DNA of 64,000 nt from Paractinoplanes atraurantiacus (lineage in GTDB: Bacteria; Actinomycetota; Actinomycetes; Mycobacteriales; Micromonosporaceae): positions 1-64,000 of the forward strand of contig NZ_OBDY01000021.1 in NCBI RefSeq assembly GCF_900215205.1, given 5' to 3'. The translations under genes were made by a program, and so were the position numbers. Below the pieces are notes generated by a model. The model did no database searches, had not been told where the DNA came from, and saw only the letters and a list, made by a program, of their open reading frames with translations. Shown here piece after piece: positions 31,473 through 39,678 of this stretch. Positions within the stretch are counted from its first letter, which is position 1. Every line of letters begins with the position of its first letter.

Positions 31473-33092
31473 GGTGTTCTCGAGGACGACCGGCACCGAC
31501 AGGGTCTTGTAGCCGACCTCGTCGAACAGGACCGTCACCCGCTCCTCCTCGTAACCCATCACCATGCCCTCGCCCCACTCGGCGTGGCGGACCTTGCTGT
31601 GGATGGCGAACGGCTCGTCTCCCGAAGCCTGCTCGATCTCCTCGGCCGAGCCCTCGGCGCAGTTGTCGCAGTGGCCGCACGGCTTCTTCAGCTCCTCGCC
31701 GAAGTAGGCCAGCAGTGTCTGCGTACGGCAGGCCCGGGTTTGGGCGAAGCCCCTCATCATGTCGGTTCGGGAGCTGTCGAGCGTCTGCTGGCGTTCGTGG
31801 ACCTTCAAGGCCGCGGCCGCTGCCGCCGCCGGCAGAGGGGCGAAGACCGGCACCGTGATGCGGTTGCCCCGGCCCGTCACCGACGCTCCCACTTCTTCCA
31901 GCAGGGCCAGGTAGGCCGACAGCTTCCTCGGGCCCAGGCCCGTCTTCTCCTTCAGCTCCGCTTTCGTCGACGGGCCGGATCGGACGGCGGCCGCCAGTTC
32001 GCGCAGCTCCTTCTCGTCGGGGGCGCCGCCGTTGAAGAAGCGCTGGATGGCCTCGTCCTCGGCCCGCCACAGCAGCAGCGCCTGGGCCGGATCGTCGTCG
32101 CGGCCGGCCCGGCCGATCTCCTGGAAGTAGCTGTCGGGCGAGTCGGGCAGGGCCATGTGGGCCACCCACCTGATGTTGGGCTTGTCGATGCCCATGCCGA
32201 ACGCCGACGTGGCCACCATGATGTCGACCTTGTCGTTCGTGAAGTCCTCGTGCTTCTGCTCGCGGGCACCGCCGGCCATGCCGCCGTGGTAGAACTCGGC
32301 CGGGTAGCCGGCCTCGGTCAGCTTCTCCGCCAGTTCCTCCGACGCGCGGCGCGTCGGCACGTAGATGATGCCGGGGCGGGCGGCCGAGTCCAACAGCGCC
32401 GTCAGCTTGCGCCAGCGGTAGTTCTCGTCGGGGCAGTACGCCGCCTCCAGGAACAGGTTGCGGCGGTCCAGGCCCGACACGTGGATCTCGGGCTTGTTCA
32501 GGTGCAGCCGTTCGATGATGTCGTCACGGACCGGCGGCGAGGCGGTCGCGGTCAGGGCGAGCACCGGCGGGCGGCCGATGCCCTTGATCAGGTCGCCCAG
32601 GGCGAGGAACTCGGGGCGGAAGTCGTGGCCCCACGACGAGATGCAGTGCGCCTCGTCGACCGCGACCAGGCCGGGCCGCAGCGCGCGCACCTCGGCCATC
32701 CGTTCCGGGTCGCTGAGCTGTTCCGGGGTGATGAAGAGGAACTCCGCCTTCCCTTCGGCGATCTCGGCGATGGCCGCGCGCTGCTGCGCCGGCGTCTCGG
32801 CCGAGCTCACCCGCACGGCGCGGACGGCCGGGTCGTCGCGCTCGTTGAGGGCGGCGATCTGGTCCTGCTGCAGCGCGAGCAGTGGCGAGATCACCACGGT
32901 CGGGCCGGGCAGCAGGACCGCCGGGATCTGATAGATCGCCGACTTGCCGGCGCCGGTGGGCAGGACGACCAGGGCGTCGCGGCGCCGCAGCACGGCGCGC
33001 ATCGGCTTGAACTGGCCGGGGCGCAGGGAGGGCCACCCGAAGTGCTTGCGGGCGACCTTGCGCAGGCGGGGTCCGTAGACGGGGATCTTCAT
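31455..33092 (-). CDS. recQ: RecQ-family ATP-dependent DNA helicase
   Basis: 545 residues. Helicase motifs are complete: Walker A LPTGAGKSAIYQIP, DEAH box (VAVDEAHCISSWGHDFRP), motif III TATASP, motif V/VI (GMGIDKPNIRWV; QEIGRAGRDDDP). A zinc-binding domain with C-terminal Cys (CRTQTLLAYFGE...CGHCDNC) follows, then a small C-terminal domain ending without an HRDC. It unwinds DNA 3' to 5' during recombination and repair. Shorter than E. coli RecQ. ATG 33092 is used; an in-frame ATG at 33128 is less likely. Confidence 0.95.
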   Translation of the reverse strand: MKIPVYGPRLRKVARKHFGWPSLRPGQFKPMRAVLRRRDALVVLPTGAGKSAIYQIPAVLLPGPTVVISPLLALQQDQIAALNERDDPAVRAVRVSSAETPAQQRAAIAEIAEGKAEFLFITPEQLSDPERMAEVRALRPGLVAVDEAHCISSWGHDFRPEFLALGDLIKGIGRPPVLALTATASPPVRDDIIERLHLNKPEIHVSGLDRRNLFLEAAYCPDENYRWRKLTALLDSAARPGIIYVPTRRASEELAEKLTEAGYPAEFYHGGMAGGAREQKHEDFTNDKVDIMVATSAFGMGIDKPNIRWVAHMALPDSPDSYFQEIGRAGRDDDPAQALLLWRAEDEAIQRFFNGGAPDEKELRELAAAVRSGPSTKAELKEKTGLGPRKLSAYLALLEEVGASVTGRGNRITVPVFAPLPAAAAAAALKVHERQQTLDSSRTDMMRGFAQTRACRTQTLLAYFGEELKKPCGHCDNCAEGSAEEIEQASGDEPFAIHSKVRHAEWGEGMVMGYEEERVTVLFDEVGYKTLSVPVVLENTLLTAV

Positions 33093-33132
33093 CGAGCGGC
33101 CATTGTGCCCCGGTGTCCGGCTCCGCAAACGC

Positions 33133-34074
33133 CTAGAGGATCTCCTTGGCGTACAGGTCGAAAAGCCCCTGGTAGTTCGGCCCGGTGTTGGCCACGTACA
33201 CCTCGTCGAACCCGGCCTTCTCGTACTTCTCGATCATCTCGCGGTGGGCTCGCGGGTCGTTGCCGCAGACGAAGCTCTCCTTGACCATGTCCTGGGTGAC
33301 GAGCTCGGACGCCTGCTCGAAGTGCTTGGGCGACGGCAACACCTGGGAGAGCTCGCCGGGCACGCCGGAGTTCGGCCATTTCTCGTACGCGATACGCGCC
33401 CCCTCCTCCTCGAACGAGGCGAAGGCGGCTTTGAACCCGCCCTGGACGACCTTCTTGCCGCCGCCGGACGAGCGGAAACGCGACACGAGGTCGGCGTCGG
33501 GCATGACGCTCACGTAGCCGTCGCCGAGTCGCCCGGCCACCTCGGTCGCCTTGGGCCCGAACCCGGAGATGTGGATCTCGACCGGCGACGACGGCAGCGT
33601 GTAGATCCGGGCGTTCTCCACTGTGTAGTGCTTGCCGTGGTGCGAGTAGTTCCCGCCCTCCCACAGACCCCGCATGATCTCGATGGATTCTTCGAGCATT
33701 TCCAGCCGTACGTCCAACTCGGGCCACGCGTCGCCGAAGATGTGCTCGTTGAGAGCCTCACCGGTGCCGACCCCCAGCCGGAACTTGCCACCGGTCAGCA
33801 CGGCGCTGGTGGCGGCGGCCTGGGCGATCACGGCCGGGTGGATGCGTACGGTCGGGCAGGTCACCGCCGTGGTGATCTCCAGGCTGGGCGCGGCCTGGCT
33901 GAGCGCGCCGATCATCGACCAGACGAAGGCGCTCTGGCCCTGGGCGTCCACCCACGGGTGGTAGTGGTCGGAGATCCAGAGGGCTTGGAAGCCGGCCTGC
34001 TCGGCGCCGCGCGCCTGCTCGATCAGCTCGGCCGGGGTGTATTCCTCGCAAGACAGGAAGTATCCGATGCGCAT
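33133..34074 (-). CDS. LLM-class F420-dependent oxidoreductase
   Basis: 313 residues, luciferase-like monooxygenase fold. The N-terminus MRIGYFLSCEEYTPAELIEQA, ISDHYHPW (active-site His), VTCPTVRIHPAVIAQAAAT and VGTGEALNEHIFGDAWP are diagnostic of the actinobacterial F420 family that includes glucose-6-phosphate dehydrogenase-like members. It transfers hydride to or from coenzyme F420 on an unknown substrate. It starts at ATG 34074, with an in-frame ATG at 34104 less likely. Confidence 0.92.
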   Translation of the reverse strand: MRIGYFLSCEEYTPAELIEQARGAEQAGFQALWISDHYHPWVDAQGQSAFVWSMIGALSQAAPSLEITTAVTCPTVRIHPAVIAQAAATSAVLTGGKFRLGVGTGEALNEHIFGDAWPELDVRLEMLEESIEIMRGLWEGGNYSHHGKHYTVENARIYTLPSSPVEIHISGFGPKATEVAGRLGDGYVSVMPDADLVSRFRSSGGGKKVVQGGFKAAFASFEEEGARIAYEKWPNSGVPGELSQVLPSPKHFEQASELVTQDMVKESFVCGNDPRAHREMIEKYEKAGFDEVYVANTGPNYQGLFDLYAKEIL

Positions 34075-34090
34075 ACCGCCGGAGATACCC

Positions 34091-34222
34091 CTATTTTTTG
34101 CCACCGAACATGCGGCGGATCGCCCAGAGCAGGATCAGCGCGGCCAGGGCGACGCCGAGCAGGCGGACGGCATGCACCTCGGACCAGTCGACACCCGAGG
34201 CGGCGAGGGGGATGGCAGTCAC
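34091..34222 (-). CDS. 43-residue single-helix membrane protein
   Basis: GTG 34222 opens a 43-codon frame: a short polar N-terminus (GVDWSEVHAVR), one hydrophobic helix (LLGVALAALILLWAI) and a basic tail RRMFGGKK before TAG. Its stop lies 16 nt upstream of the LLM oxidoreductase start, so both may share a transcript. Small tail-anchored proteins like this recur in actinobacteria next to oxidoreductase genes; no function known. Confidence 0.55.
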   Translation of the reverse strand: MTAIPLAASGVDWSEVHAVRLLGVALAALILLWAIRRMFGGKK

Positions 34223-34344
34223 GGCGACAGCCTACCGAGCCCCGGCCATGTCCCAGCTAATAGAAAGGTTTGTTGACTAAATCGCGGAGCGATGTGACCA
34301 TTGGGACCGCACGCGACCAGGCAACCGGGACGTACGGGGGACAA

Positions 34345-35949
34345 ATGCCGAAATTTGGCGAATTGCCGGAGCTTGCCGCGACGGTGCTCCAGCCGGGATT
34401 CGTCGGCACCAGCGCACCCGACTGGGTCCGCCGCTGGCTCGGCGAAGGGCTCGGCGGTGTCGCGCTGTTCGCCCGCAACGTCGAGTCGCCGGCCCAGGTC
34501 GCGGCGCTGACGGCACAGCTGCGGGCCGAGCGCCCGGACGTCCTGGTCGCCATCGACGAGGAGGCCGGCGACGTCACCCGCTTCGAGTCGCGGCTGGGCA
34601 GCTCCCGCCCGGGCAACCTGGCGCTGGGCGCGATCGACGACGCCGCGCTGACCGAGGCCGTCGCCCGCGATCTCGGCGACGACCTGGCCAAGGCCGGCAT
34701 CACGCTCGACTACGCGCCCGACGCCGACGTCAACAGCAACCCCGCAAACCCGGTCATCGGTGTACGGGCCTTCGGCGCCGAGGCGCAGCTGGTCGCTCGC
34801 CATTCGGCCGCCTTCGTGCGCGGCCTGCAGGCGGCCGGCGTCGCCGCCTGCGCCAAGCACTTCCCCGGCCACGGCGACACCAGCGTCGACTCGCACCACG
34901 ACGTACCGCTCATCGACCGCGACCGGCAGCAGCTGGCCGACTGTGAGCTGGTGCCGTTCCGGGCCGCGATCGAGGCCGGCGTCCAGGTGGTCATGACGGG
35001 TCATCTGCTCGTACCGGCGTACGACAAAGAACTCCCGGCGACGCTCAGCCGCCGCATCCTCACCGGCCTGCTCCGCGAGGAGCTGGGTTTCGGGGGCCTG
35101 ATCGTCACGGACGGCATCGAGATGCAGGGCGTGCGCCGCAAGTACGGCCTGACCGGCGCCACCGTCCGCGCCCTGGCCGCCGGCGTCGACGCGATCTGCG
35201 TCGGCGGTGACCACGCCGAGGAGCACACGGCGACCGAGCTGCGCGACGCCATCGTGGCCGCGGTGCTCGACGGCACCCTGCCCGAACAGCGGCTGCGCGA
35301 CGCCGCCGCCCGCGTCCGCAAGCTCGGCGAGTGGACCACCCGCACACAGACCGCGACCGGCGCCCGGGCCGTGGCCGACGCGGGCCCCGAGGTGGTGTCG
35401 ATGGCCTTCAGTCCGGTCAAGGGCGGCGGTGGGGCGGTCTTGGACGGGCTTTCTGCGGCGTCCGGTATCGGCATCGGCTTCGACGCCGCCCGCCGGGCCG
35501 TCCGGGTGACCCGCACCGAGGACGCGCCCACCCTGCCGATCACCGCGCCGGCGTACGTGGTGGAGTTCGCCCCGCCCCGCAACATCGCCATCGGCGCCGA
35601 GACCCCGTGGGGCCTGAGCGCCCCGCTGGACGAGCTGCTCCCCGGCACCGAGACGGCCCGCCTGACCGAGGACGACGACCCGGCCGCCGCGCTGGCCGCG
35701 GCCGGCGACCGCCCGCTCGTGGTGGTGGCCCGCGACGTCCACCGCCACCCGTGGCAGGCCGAGGCCCTGACCACGCTGCTGGCCGCCCGCCCCGACGCGA
35801 TCGTCGTCGAGATGGGCCTGCCGGTGACGGTGCTGGGCGCGATCCACATCGCCACCTACGGCGCCACCCGGGCCTGCGGCCAGGCCGCCGCCGAACTCAT
35901 CGCCGGCACGGTGGTACCCACCCCCGAGCCCCAGCCGCTGGCCGCCTGA
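34345..35949 (+). CDS. nagZ: Glycoside hydrolase family 3, NagZ-like beta-N-acetylhexosaminidase
   Basis: 534 residues. The GH3 N-terminal barrel shows KHFPGHGDTSVDSHHDVP (the His/Asp loop typical of NagZ acid/base catalysis) and VTDGIEMQG (nucleophile Asp). No signal peptide is present, so it acts in the cytosol, removing N-acetylglucosamine from muropeptide or chitin fragments. The C-terminal third (about 400-534) is an added alpha/beta domain seen in longer GH3 enzymes. An AT-rich block with TTGACT (34273) precedes the gene. Confidence 0.9.
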   Translation: MPKFGELPELAATVLQPGFVGTSAPDWVRRWLGEGLGGVALFARNVESPAQVAALTAQLRAERPDVLVAIDEEAGDVTRFESRLGSSRPGNLALGAIDDAALTEAVARDLGDDLAKAGITLDYAPDADVNSNPANPVIGVRAFGAEAQLVARHSAAFVRGLQAAGVAACAKHFPGHGDTSVDSHHDVPLIDRDRQQLADCELVPFRAAIEAGVQVVMTGHLLVPAYDKELPATLSRRILTGLLREELGFGGLIVTDGIEMQGVRRKYGLTGATVRALAAGVDAICVGGDHAEEHTATELRDAIVAAVLDGTLPEQRLRDAAARVRKLGEWTTRTQTATGARAVADAGPEVVSMAFSPVKGGGGAVLDGLSAASGIGIGFDAARRAVRVTRTEDAPTLPITAPAYVVEFAPPRNIAIGAETPWGLSAPLDELLPGTETARLTEDDDPAAALAAAGDRPLVVVARDVHRHPWQAEALTTLLAARPDAIVVEMGLPVTVLGAIHIATYGATRACGQAAAELIAGTVVPTPEPQPLAA

Positions 35950-35953
35950 GACC

Positions 35954-36005
35954 GGCCCGGACGCCGGCGCCCCGGGCCGGAGGGCCGGCCGCCGGCGTCC
36001 GGGCC
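35954..36005 (+). terminator. Terminator after the GH3 gene
   Basis: A perfect 16-bp stem (GGCCCGGACGCCGGCG with 35990-36005) encloses a 20-nt loop and begins 5 nt after the GH3 stop. No long T run follows, as is usual in high-GC actinobacteria. Confidence 0.75.
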
Positions 36006-36058
36006 CGCATCCACCAGGCGCGGTCGACTAAGCTGTTAGCTAACCGCGGAGGTGGGCG

Positions 36059-36313
36059 ATGTCAGCAGAAGCAGTGCACTACAACATGCACGACGCCAAG
36101 ACGCATCTCTCGCGCATCATCGAGCGGGTCGAACACGGCGAAGAGATCATCATCGACCGTGCGGGAACCCCCGTAGCAAAGGTCGTGCCCCTGGTGCGCC
36201 GGGTCAACCGCACGGCCATCGGCTCACTTTCTGGCAAGCTCGACTTGTCGGATGATTGGGACTCACCAGCAACAAATGCCGAGATCGCCGCAGAGTTCGG
36301 CCTCGGCGAATGA
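36059..36313 (+). CDS. Phd/YefM-type antitoxin
   Basis: 84 residues. N-terminal Phd/YefM fold: YNMHDAKTHLSRIIERVEHG then EEIIIDRAGTPVAKVVPL, which form the DNA-binding dimer. The C-terminal half (KLDLSDDWDSPATNAEIAAEFG) is the disordered toxin-neutralising tail. It should bind its own promoter and the PIN toxin. The stop overlaps the toxin ATG (ATGA), a typical coupled arrangement. Confidence 0.95.
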   Translation: MSAEAVHYNMHDAKTHLSRIIERVEHGEEIIIDRAGTPVAKVVPLVRRVNRTAIGSLSGKLDLSDDWDSPATNAEIAAEFGLGE

Positions 36314-36684
36314 GCTTGCTTCTCGACACCCATGTCGTTTTGTGGGCGATCACTGGCGACGACACCCTGGGCGAGGACTTCCTGGACCGGCTACGCCACG
36401 ATCCTGACATCTACCTGTCGCCGGTCAGCCTGTGGGAAATCACCATCAAGCAGGCCACAGGCAAGCTCGCCGGCCCAGCTGATCTGGCCGAACGAGTGCG
36501 CGACATCGGCTTCCGCGAGCTGCCGGTCACCAGCAGTCACGCCATCGCCGCGGGACGCCTGCCCCTTCACCACCGAGACCCGTTCGACCGCATGCTGGTG
36601 GCCCAGGCGGCCACGGAAGGCTTGACGCTTGTTTCCCGCGATGCCTCGGTCGCCCTGTACGACATCGACGTTCTGAAGGTCTGA
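36310..36684 (+). CDS. vapC: PIN-domain toxin (VapC-like ribonuclease)
   Basis: 124 residues. The PIN active-site acids are in place: D6 (LLLDTHVVLW), E43 (SLWEITIK), D90/D93 (HHRDPFDRML) and D111 (VSRDASV). In the PhoH/VapC class the enzyme cuts specific RNAs with Mg, stopping translation when the unstable antitoxin is lost. ATG 36310 overlaps the antitoxin stop, and the full-length, intact pair looks active. Confidence 0.95.
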   Translation: MSLLLDTHVVLWAITGDDTLGEDFLDRLRHDPDIYLSPVSLWEITIKQATGKLAGPADLAERVRDIGFRELPVTSSHAIAAGRLPLHHRDPFDRMLVAQAATEGLTLVSRDASVALYDIDVLKV

Positions 36685-36769
36685 CGACGCCCGTGCCCGC
36701 CGCGTCGGGAACGTGTCGGTGGGGTATAAGAGCAGGGGCCTACTGACCGCCGGACGTAAGGAATCACCT

Positions 36770-37273
36770 GTGAGTGACGAGCCGCTGTACTCGAAGCTGG
36801 GCTTCACCGACGCCGAGTGGGGGCTGCTGGTCGGCCTTCCCCAGTCGGTGCTCACCGCGGCCAGCGCCGCCTCGCCGGACAGCACGCGCAAGACCCGGCA
36901 GGAGAGCGCGGCCGGCCTCGACGTCATCTCGGACGCCCGCGCCTCGGCCAGCCCGCTCGTCGTGGCCGTGGCCGGCGCCATCGTGTCCCGGGTCGGCGAC
37001 CCCGACCTGGGCGAGGAGCCGCCGGTCATCGAGCCCGGTGACCCGATCGCGTACGCCGAGGACGTGCTGGGCCGGGCCGCCGAGGCGAACGCCCTGCTGA
37101 CGGTCAAGGCCGACCAGGCCGACGCCGAGACGTACAAGCACTGGCTCGTCGAGATCGCGGAAAGCGTCGTCGGCGCCGCCTCCACCGGCGGCGTCCTCGG
37201 CATCGGCGGCGAGACCGTCACCGACAACGAGCGCGCCTTCCGCGACGACCTGGCCAAGGCGCTGGCCGACTGA
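36770..37273 (+). CDS. Conserved actinobacterial protein of unknown function
   Basis: 167 residues, acidic and mostly helical, no membrane segment or known motif. Opening SDEPLYSKLGFTDAEWGLLVG and a glycine-rich end (AASTGGVLGIGGETVTDNE) suggest a soluble, possibly oligomer-forming protein. GTG 36770 has TAAGGAA upstream. Its stop codon lies within the first copy of a 35-bp direct repeat (37266-37341). I do not recognise the family. Confidence 0.7.
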   Translation: MSDEPLYSKLGFTDAEWGLLVGLPQSVLTAASAASPDSTRKTRQESAAGLDVISDARASASPLVVAVAGAIVSRVGDPDLGEEPPVIEPGDPIAYAEDVLGRAAEANALLTVKADQADAETYKHWLVEIAESVVGAASTGGVLGIGGETVTDNERAFRDDLAKALAD

Positions 37274-37341
37274 TCAGCACGCGGGCGGCGGCCGCCGGCT
37301 CGCTTACCGACTGATCAGCGCGCGGGCGGCGGCCGCCAGCT
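37266..37341 (+). repeat. 35-bp direct repeat spanning two convergent gene ends
   Basis: Two copies (37266-37300 and 37307-37341) match at 33 of 35 positions with a 41-bp period. Copy one includes the stop of the preceding gene; copy two includes the stop of the convergent monooxygenase. The unit contains the palindrome GGCGGCCGCC. Looks like a recent local tandem duplication. Confidence 0.85.
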
Positions 37342-38403
37342 GAAGACCGGGTCCATCTGGCGCAACACCAGGTTGGGGCCGAGCTTGCCGGCGACCGCCA
37401 TGCCCGCGTTGCGCAGGGACGCCGCCGGGCCGCGCAAGCCGGCCAGGCGGCCGACGCGCCGGGACGCGGCGGCGACGTCCGCGGTGCGCGGTGCCCGCTG
37501 GTCCGAGTAGGCCGCCAGGTCGCCGGCGTGGGCGGCCAGCACCACGGCGTCCTCCAGGGCCTGGCAGGCGCCCTGGCCCAGGTTCGGGGTCATGGCGTGG
37601 GCGGCGTCGCCCAGCAGCGCCACCCGTCCCTTGTGGAAGGCCGGCAGCGGCGTGTCCAGGCAGCGGATGTCGGTACGGATGATCTCGGTGGCGGCCGACA
37701 TCAGCGACGGGATCGGCTCGTGCCAGCCGCCGAACCAGCGCAGCAGCTCGGCGCGTTCGTCGTCGGCCCGTTCGCCGGGCGGGGCCGGTGCGGTCGCGTA
37801 GCAGTAGACGCGGTCGTCGCCCAGGTTGACCACGCCGACCACGGCGCCGTCGCCCCACGTCTCCGACATCTCCAGCTCGCCGGCGGGCCTGGGCACGATG
37901 AAACGCCAGCTCGTCATGCCCGTGTAGGTGGGGCCCGGCGCGCTCGGGAAGAGCTTTCGCCGTACGGCCGAATGAAGCCCGTCGGCCGCAACCACAAGAT
38001 CACCCGGCACTTCGGCGTCCTCGACCGGGGTGTTCAGGCGGAGCGTGACGCCGCCGGACACAGCGGCCTCGGACAGCAGCTGGATCAGGGTGGCCCGGTG
38101 GATGACGATCGTGGGCAGGCCGAAGCGGGTCTCGGCGGCGGAGGCGTCGGTGCGGGAGATCCAGCGGCCGTCGGGGCGCTGGATCCCGGCCGTGCCCTGG
38201 AGGGCGGCCTGCGCGCGCACCCGCTCCCCCAGGCCGAGCACGTCGAGGGCGCGCAGGCCGTTGGGGGCGACGGCCAGTCCGGCTCCGACGTTCTCGAGGG
38301 CGGCGGCCCTCTCCAGGACCGTGACCGTCCAGCCCTGGCGGGTCAGGGCCACCGCCGCGGCGAGGCCGCCCACTCCCGCTCCGATCACTGTGGCATTCGG
38401 CAT
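37315..38403 (-). CDS. FAD-dependent monooxygenase (salicylate hydroxylase-like)
   Basis: 362 residues, class A flavin monooxygenase. The Rossmann motif VIGAGVGGLAAAVAL, DG motif VVAADGLHSAVRR, and GD motif LLGDAAHAMTPNLGQGACQALEDA are all intact. Similar enzymes hydroxylate aromatic acids or act in antibiotic tailoring. Divergent from an AraC regulator with only 25 bp between starts; a CGTGTC/GACACG inverted repeat sits there. The 3' end carries the repeat at 37307-37341. Confidence 0.92.
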   Translation of the reverse strand: MPNATVIGAGVGGLAAAVALTRQGWTVTVLERAAALENVGAGLAVAPNGLRALDVLGLGERVRAQAALQGTAGIQRPDGRWISRTDASAAETRFGLPTIVIHRATLIQLLSEAAVSGGVTLRLNTPVEDAEVPGDLVVAADGLHSAVRRKLFPSAPGPTYTGMTSWRFIVPRPAGELEMSETWGDGAVVGVVNLGDDRVYCYATAPAPPGERADDERAELLRWFGGWHEPIPSLMSAATEIIRTDIRCLDTPLPAFHKGRVALLGDAAHAMTPNLGQGACQALEDAVVLAAHAGDLAAYSDQRAPRTADVAAASRRVGRLAGLRGPAASLRNAGMAVAGKLGPNLVLRQMDPVFSWRPPPAR

Positions 38404-38411
38404 CGTCGCAT

Positions 38412-38429
38412 CGTGTCATGCTCGACACG
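38412..38429. promoter_or_regulatory. Inverted repeat between monooxygenase and AraC genes
   Basis: CGTGTC-ATGCTC-GACACG, a perfect 6-bp inverted repeat, occupies the 25-bp gap between divergent starts and ends on the first base of the AraC GTG codon. It could be the operator for the AraC regulator, though AraC sites are more often direct repeats. Confidence 0.4.
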
Positions 38430-39271
38430 TGTCCGTCGTCGACGAGTATGCGAGCGGGTGGCCGTCGGCCCGGCTGCGGCCGCATGTCGCCTTCTATTCG
38501 GGATATCGGCAGCGTGGCATCGCTCCCGGGCTGCATCGAGGGCTGCCGTCGCCGCACCTGACACTGATCTTCACGATGGACGAGCCGTTGATCGTCGACG
38601 CCCATCCGGATCCGCGGCAGCGGGCCGGCAGTTATGACGCGCTGATCGGCGGGCTCCATCTGGGACCGGCGATCATCCGTCACGAGGGACGGCAGTCGGG
38701 GGTGCAGGTGGCTCTGCGGCCGCTGGGGTGCCGGGCGCTGCTCGGTGTGCCGGCGGGCGAATTGTCAAGCTTGGACGTTCCGGCGTCGGCCGTGCTCGAT
38801 GCCGCTCTGATCGCCGAGATCCGGGAGCGGCTGTCCGCGGCGGGGTCGTGGCCGGAGCGGTTCGCGGTGGTCGACGGGGCGCTGTGCCGCCGGATGGGGA
38901 CGCGTGAGGTGGTCAGGCCCGAGGTCGCGTACGCCTGGAAGCGTCTGGTGACGGGCCACGTGAGTGTCACCGCGGTCGCGGCTGAGGTGGGCTGGAGCGG
39001 GCGTCACCTCACCGATCGTTTCCGGGCCGAGGTCGGGCTGCGGCCCAAGGAGGCGGCCCGGGTGGCGCGCTTCGACCGGGCGCGCCGGGCTCTGCGTCCG
39101 GGCACCCGGTTCGCCGACCTCGCCTCCGGCTTCGGTTTCTTCGATCAGTCCCATCTTGTACGCGAGTTCCACGCGCTCGCCGGATGCGCGCCATCAGAGT
39201 GGCTGGCCGACGAGTTCGGTTTTGTCCAAGCCATGGCCGGCGCGGCCGCGCACCATGAGCGGTATGACTGA
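38429..39271 (+). CDS. AraC-family transcriptional regulator
   Basis: 280 residues. The C-terminal two helix-turn-helix domains are clear (GHVSVTAVAAEVGWSGRHLTDRFRAEVGL and FADLASGFGFFDQSHLVREFHALAG). The N-terminal 170 residues form an AraC-ligand-binding/cupin-like region containing a Cys (PLGCRALLGVPAGEL). GTG 38429 start; upstream in-frame DNA belongs to the divergent monooxygenase. It probably controls that monooxygenase and the overlapping VOC gene. Ligand unknown. Confidence 0.9.
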   Translation: MSVVDEYASGWPSARLRPHVAFYSGYRQRGIAPGLHRGLPSPHLTLIFTMDEPLIVDAHPDPRQRAGSYDALIGGLHLGPAIIRHEGRQSGVQVALRPLGCRALLGVPAGELSSLDVPASAVLDAALIAEIRERLSAAGSWPERFAVVDGALCRRMGTREVVRPEVAYAWKRLVTGHVSVTAVAAEVGWSGRHLTDRFRAEVGLRPKEAARVARFDRARRALRPGTRFADLASGFGFFDQSHLVREFHALAGCAPSEWLADEFGFVQAMAGAAAHHERYD

Positions 39272-39656
39272 ACCTCGACCTCAGGTGTGGCCGACGCTGG
39301 TGGCCACCGACGCGCGTGCCCTGATCCGCTTCCTCGTCGACGCGTTCGGCTTCACCGAGACCGTCGTGCACGGCGACGAGTCCGGGGTGGCCCACGCCGA
39401 GCTGGCCTGGCCGCTCGGCGGCGGCATCATGCTCGGCGACGTCAAGGACGGCGGCATCTGGAAGCTCCAGCCGGGCACCTTCGGCTGCTACGTGGTGGCC
39501 GACGACATCGACGCCCTGCACGAGCGGGCGGCCAAGGCCGGCGCCGACATCATCAAGGCCCCCTACGACACCGACTACGGCTCCCGCGATTTCGCGGCCC
39601 GCGACCCCGAGGGCAACCTCTGGCAGTTCGGCACCTACCGGGGGACCCCGGCATAG
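39255..39656 (+). CDS. VOC-family (glyoxalase/bleomycin-resistance-like) protein
   Basis: 133 residues with the paired beta-alpha-beta-beta-beta pattern: PTLVATDARALIRFLVDAFGF ... AHAELAWPLGGGIMLGD, then GCYVVADDIDALHERAAKAGADI ... YGSRDFAARDPEGNLWQFGTY. A His and Glu (AHAEL, DPEGNLW) fit metal-binding positions. Members bind or modify small molecules. It overlaps the AraC gene by 17 nt and is co-transcribed; ATG 39264 is an alternative start. Confidence 0.92.
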   Translation: MSGMTEPRPQVWPTLVATDARALIRFLVDAFGFTETVVHGDESGVAHAELAWPLGGGIMLGDVKDGGIWKLQPGTFGCYVVADDIDALHERAAKAGADIIKAPYDTDYGSRDFAARDPEGNLWQFGTYRGTPA

Positions 39657-39678
39657 CGGGAAAGGGTGACCGAGAAGG

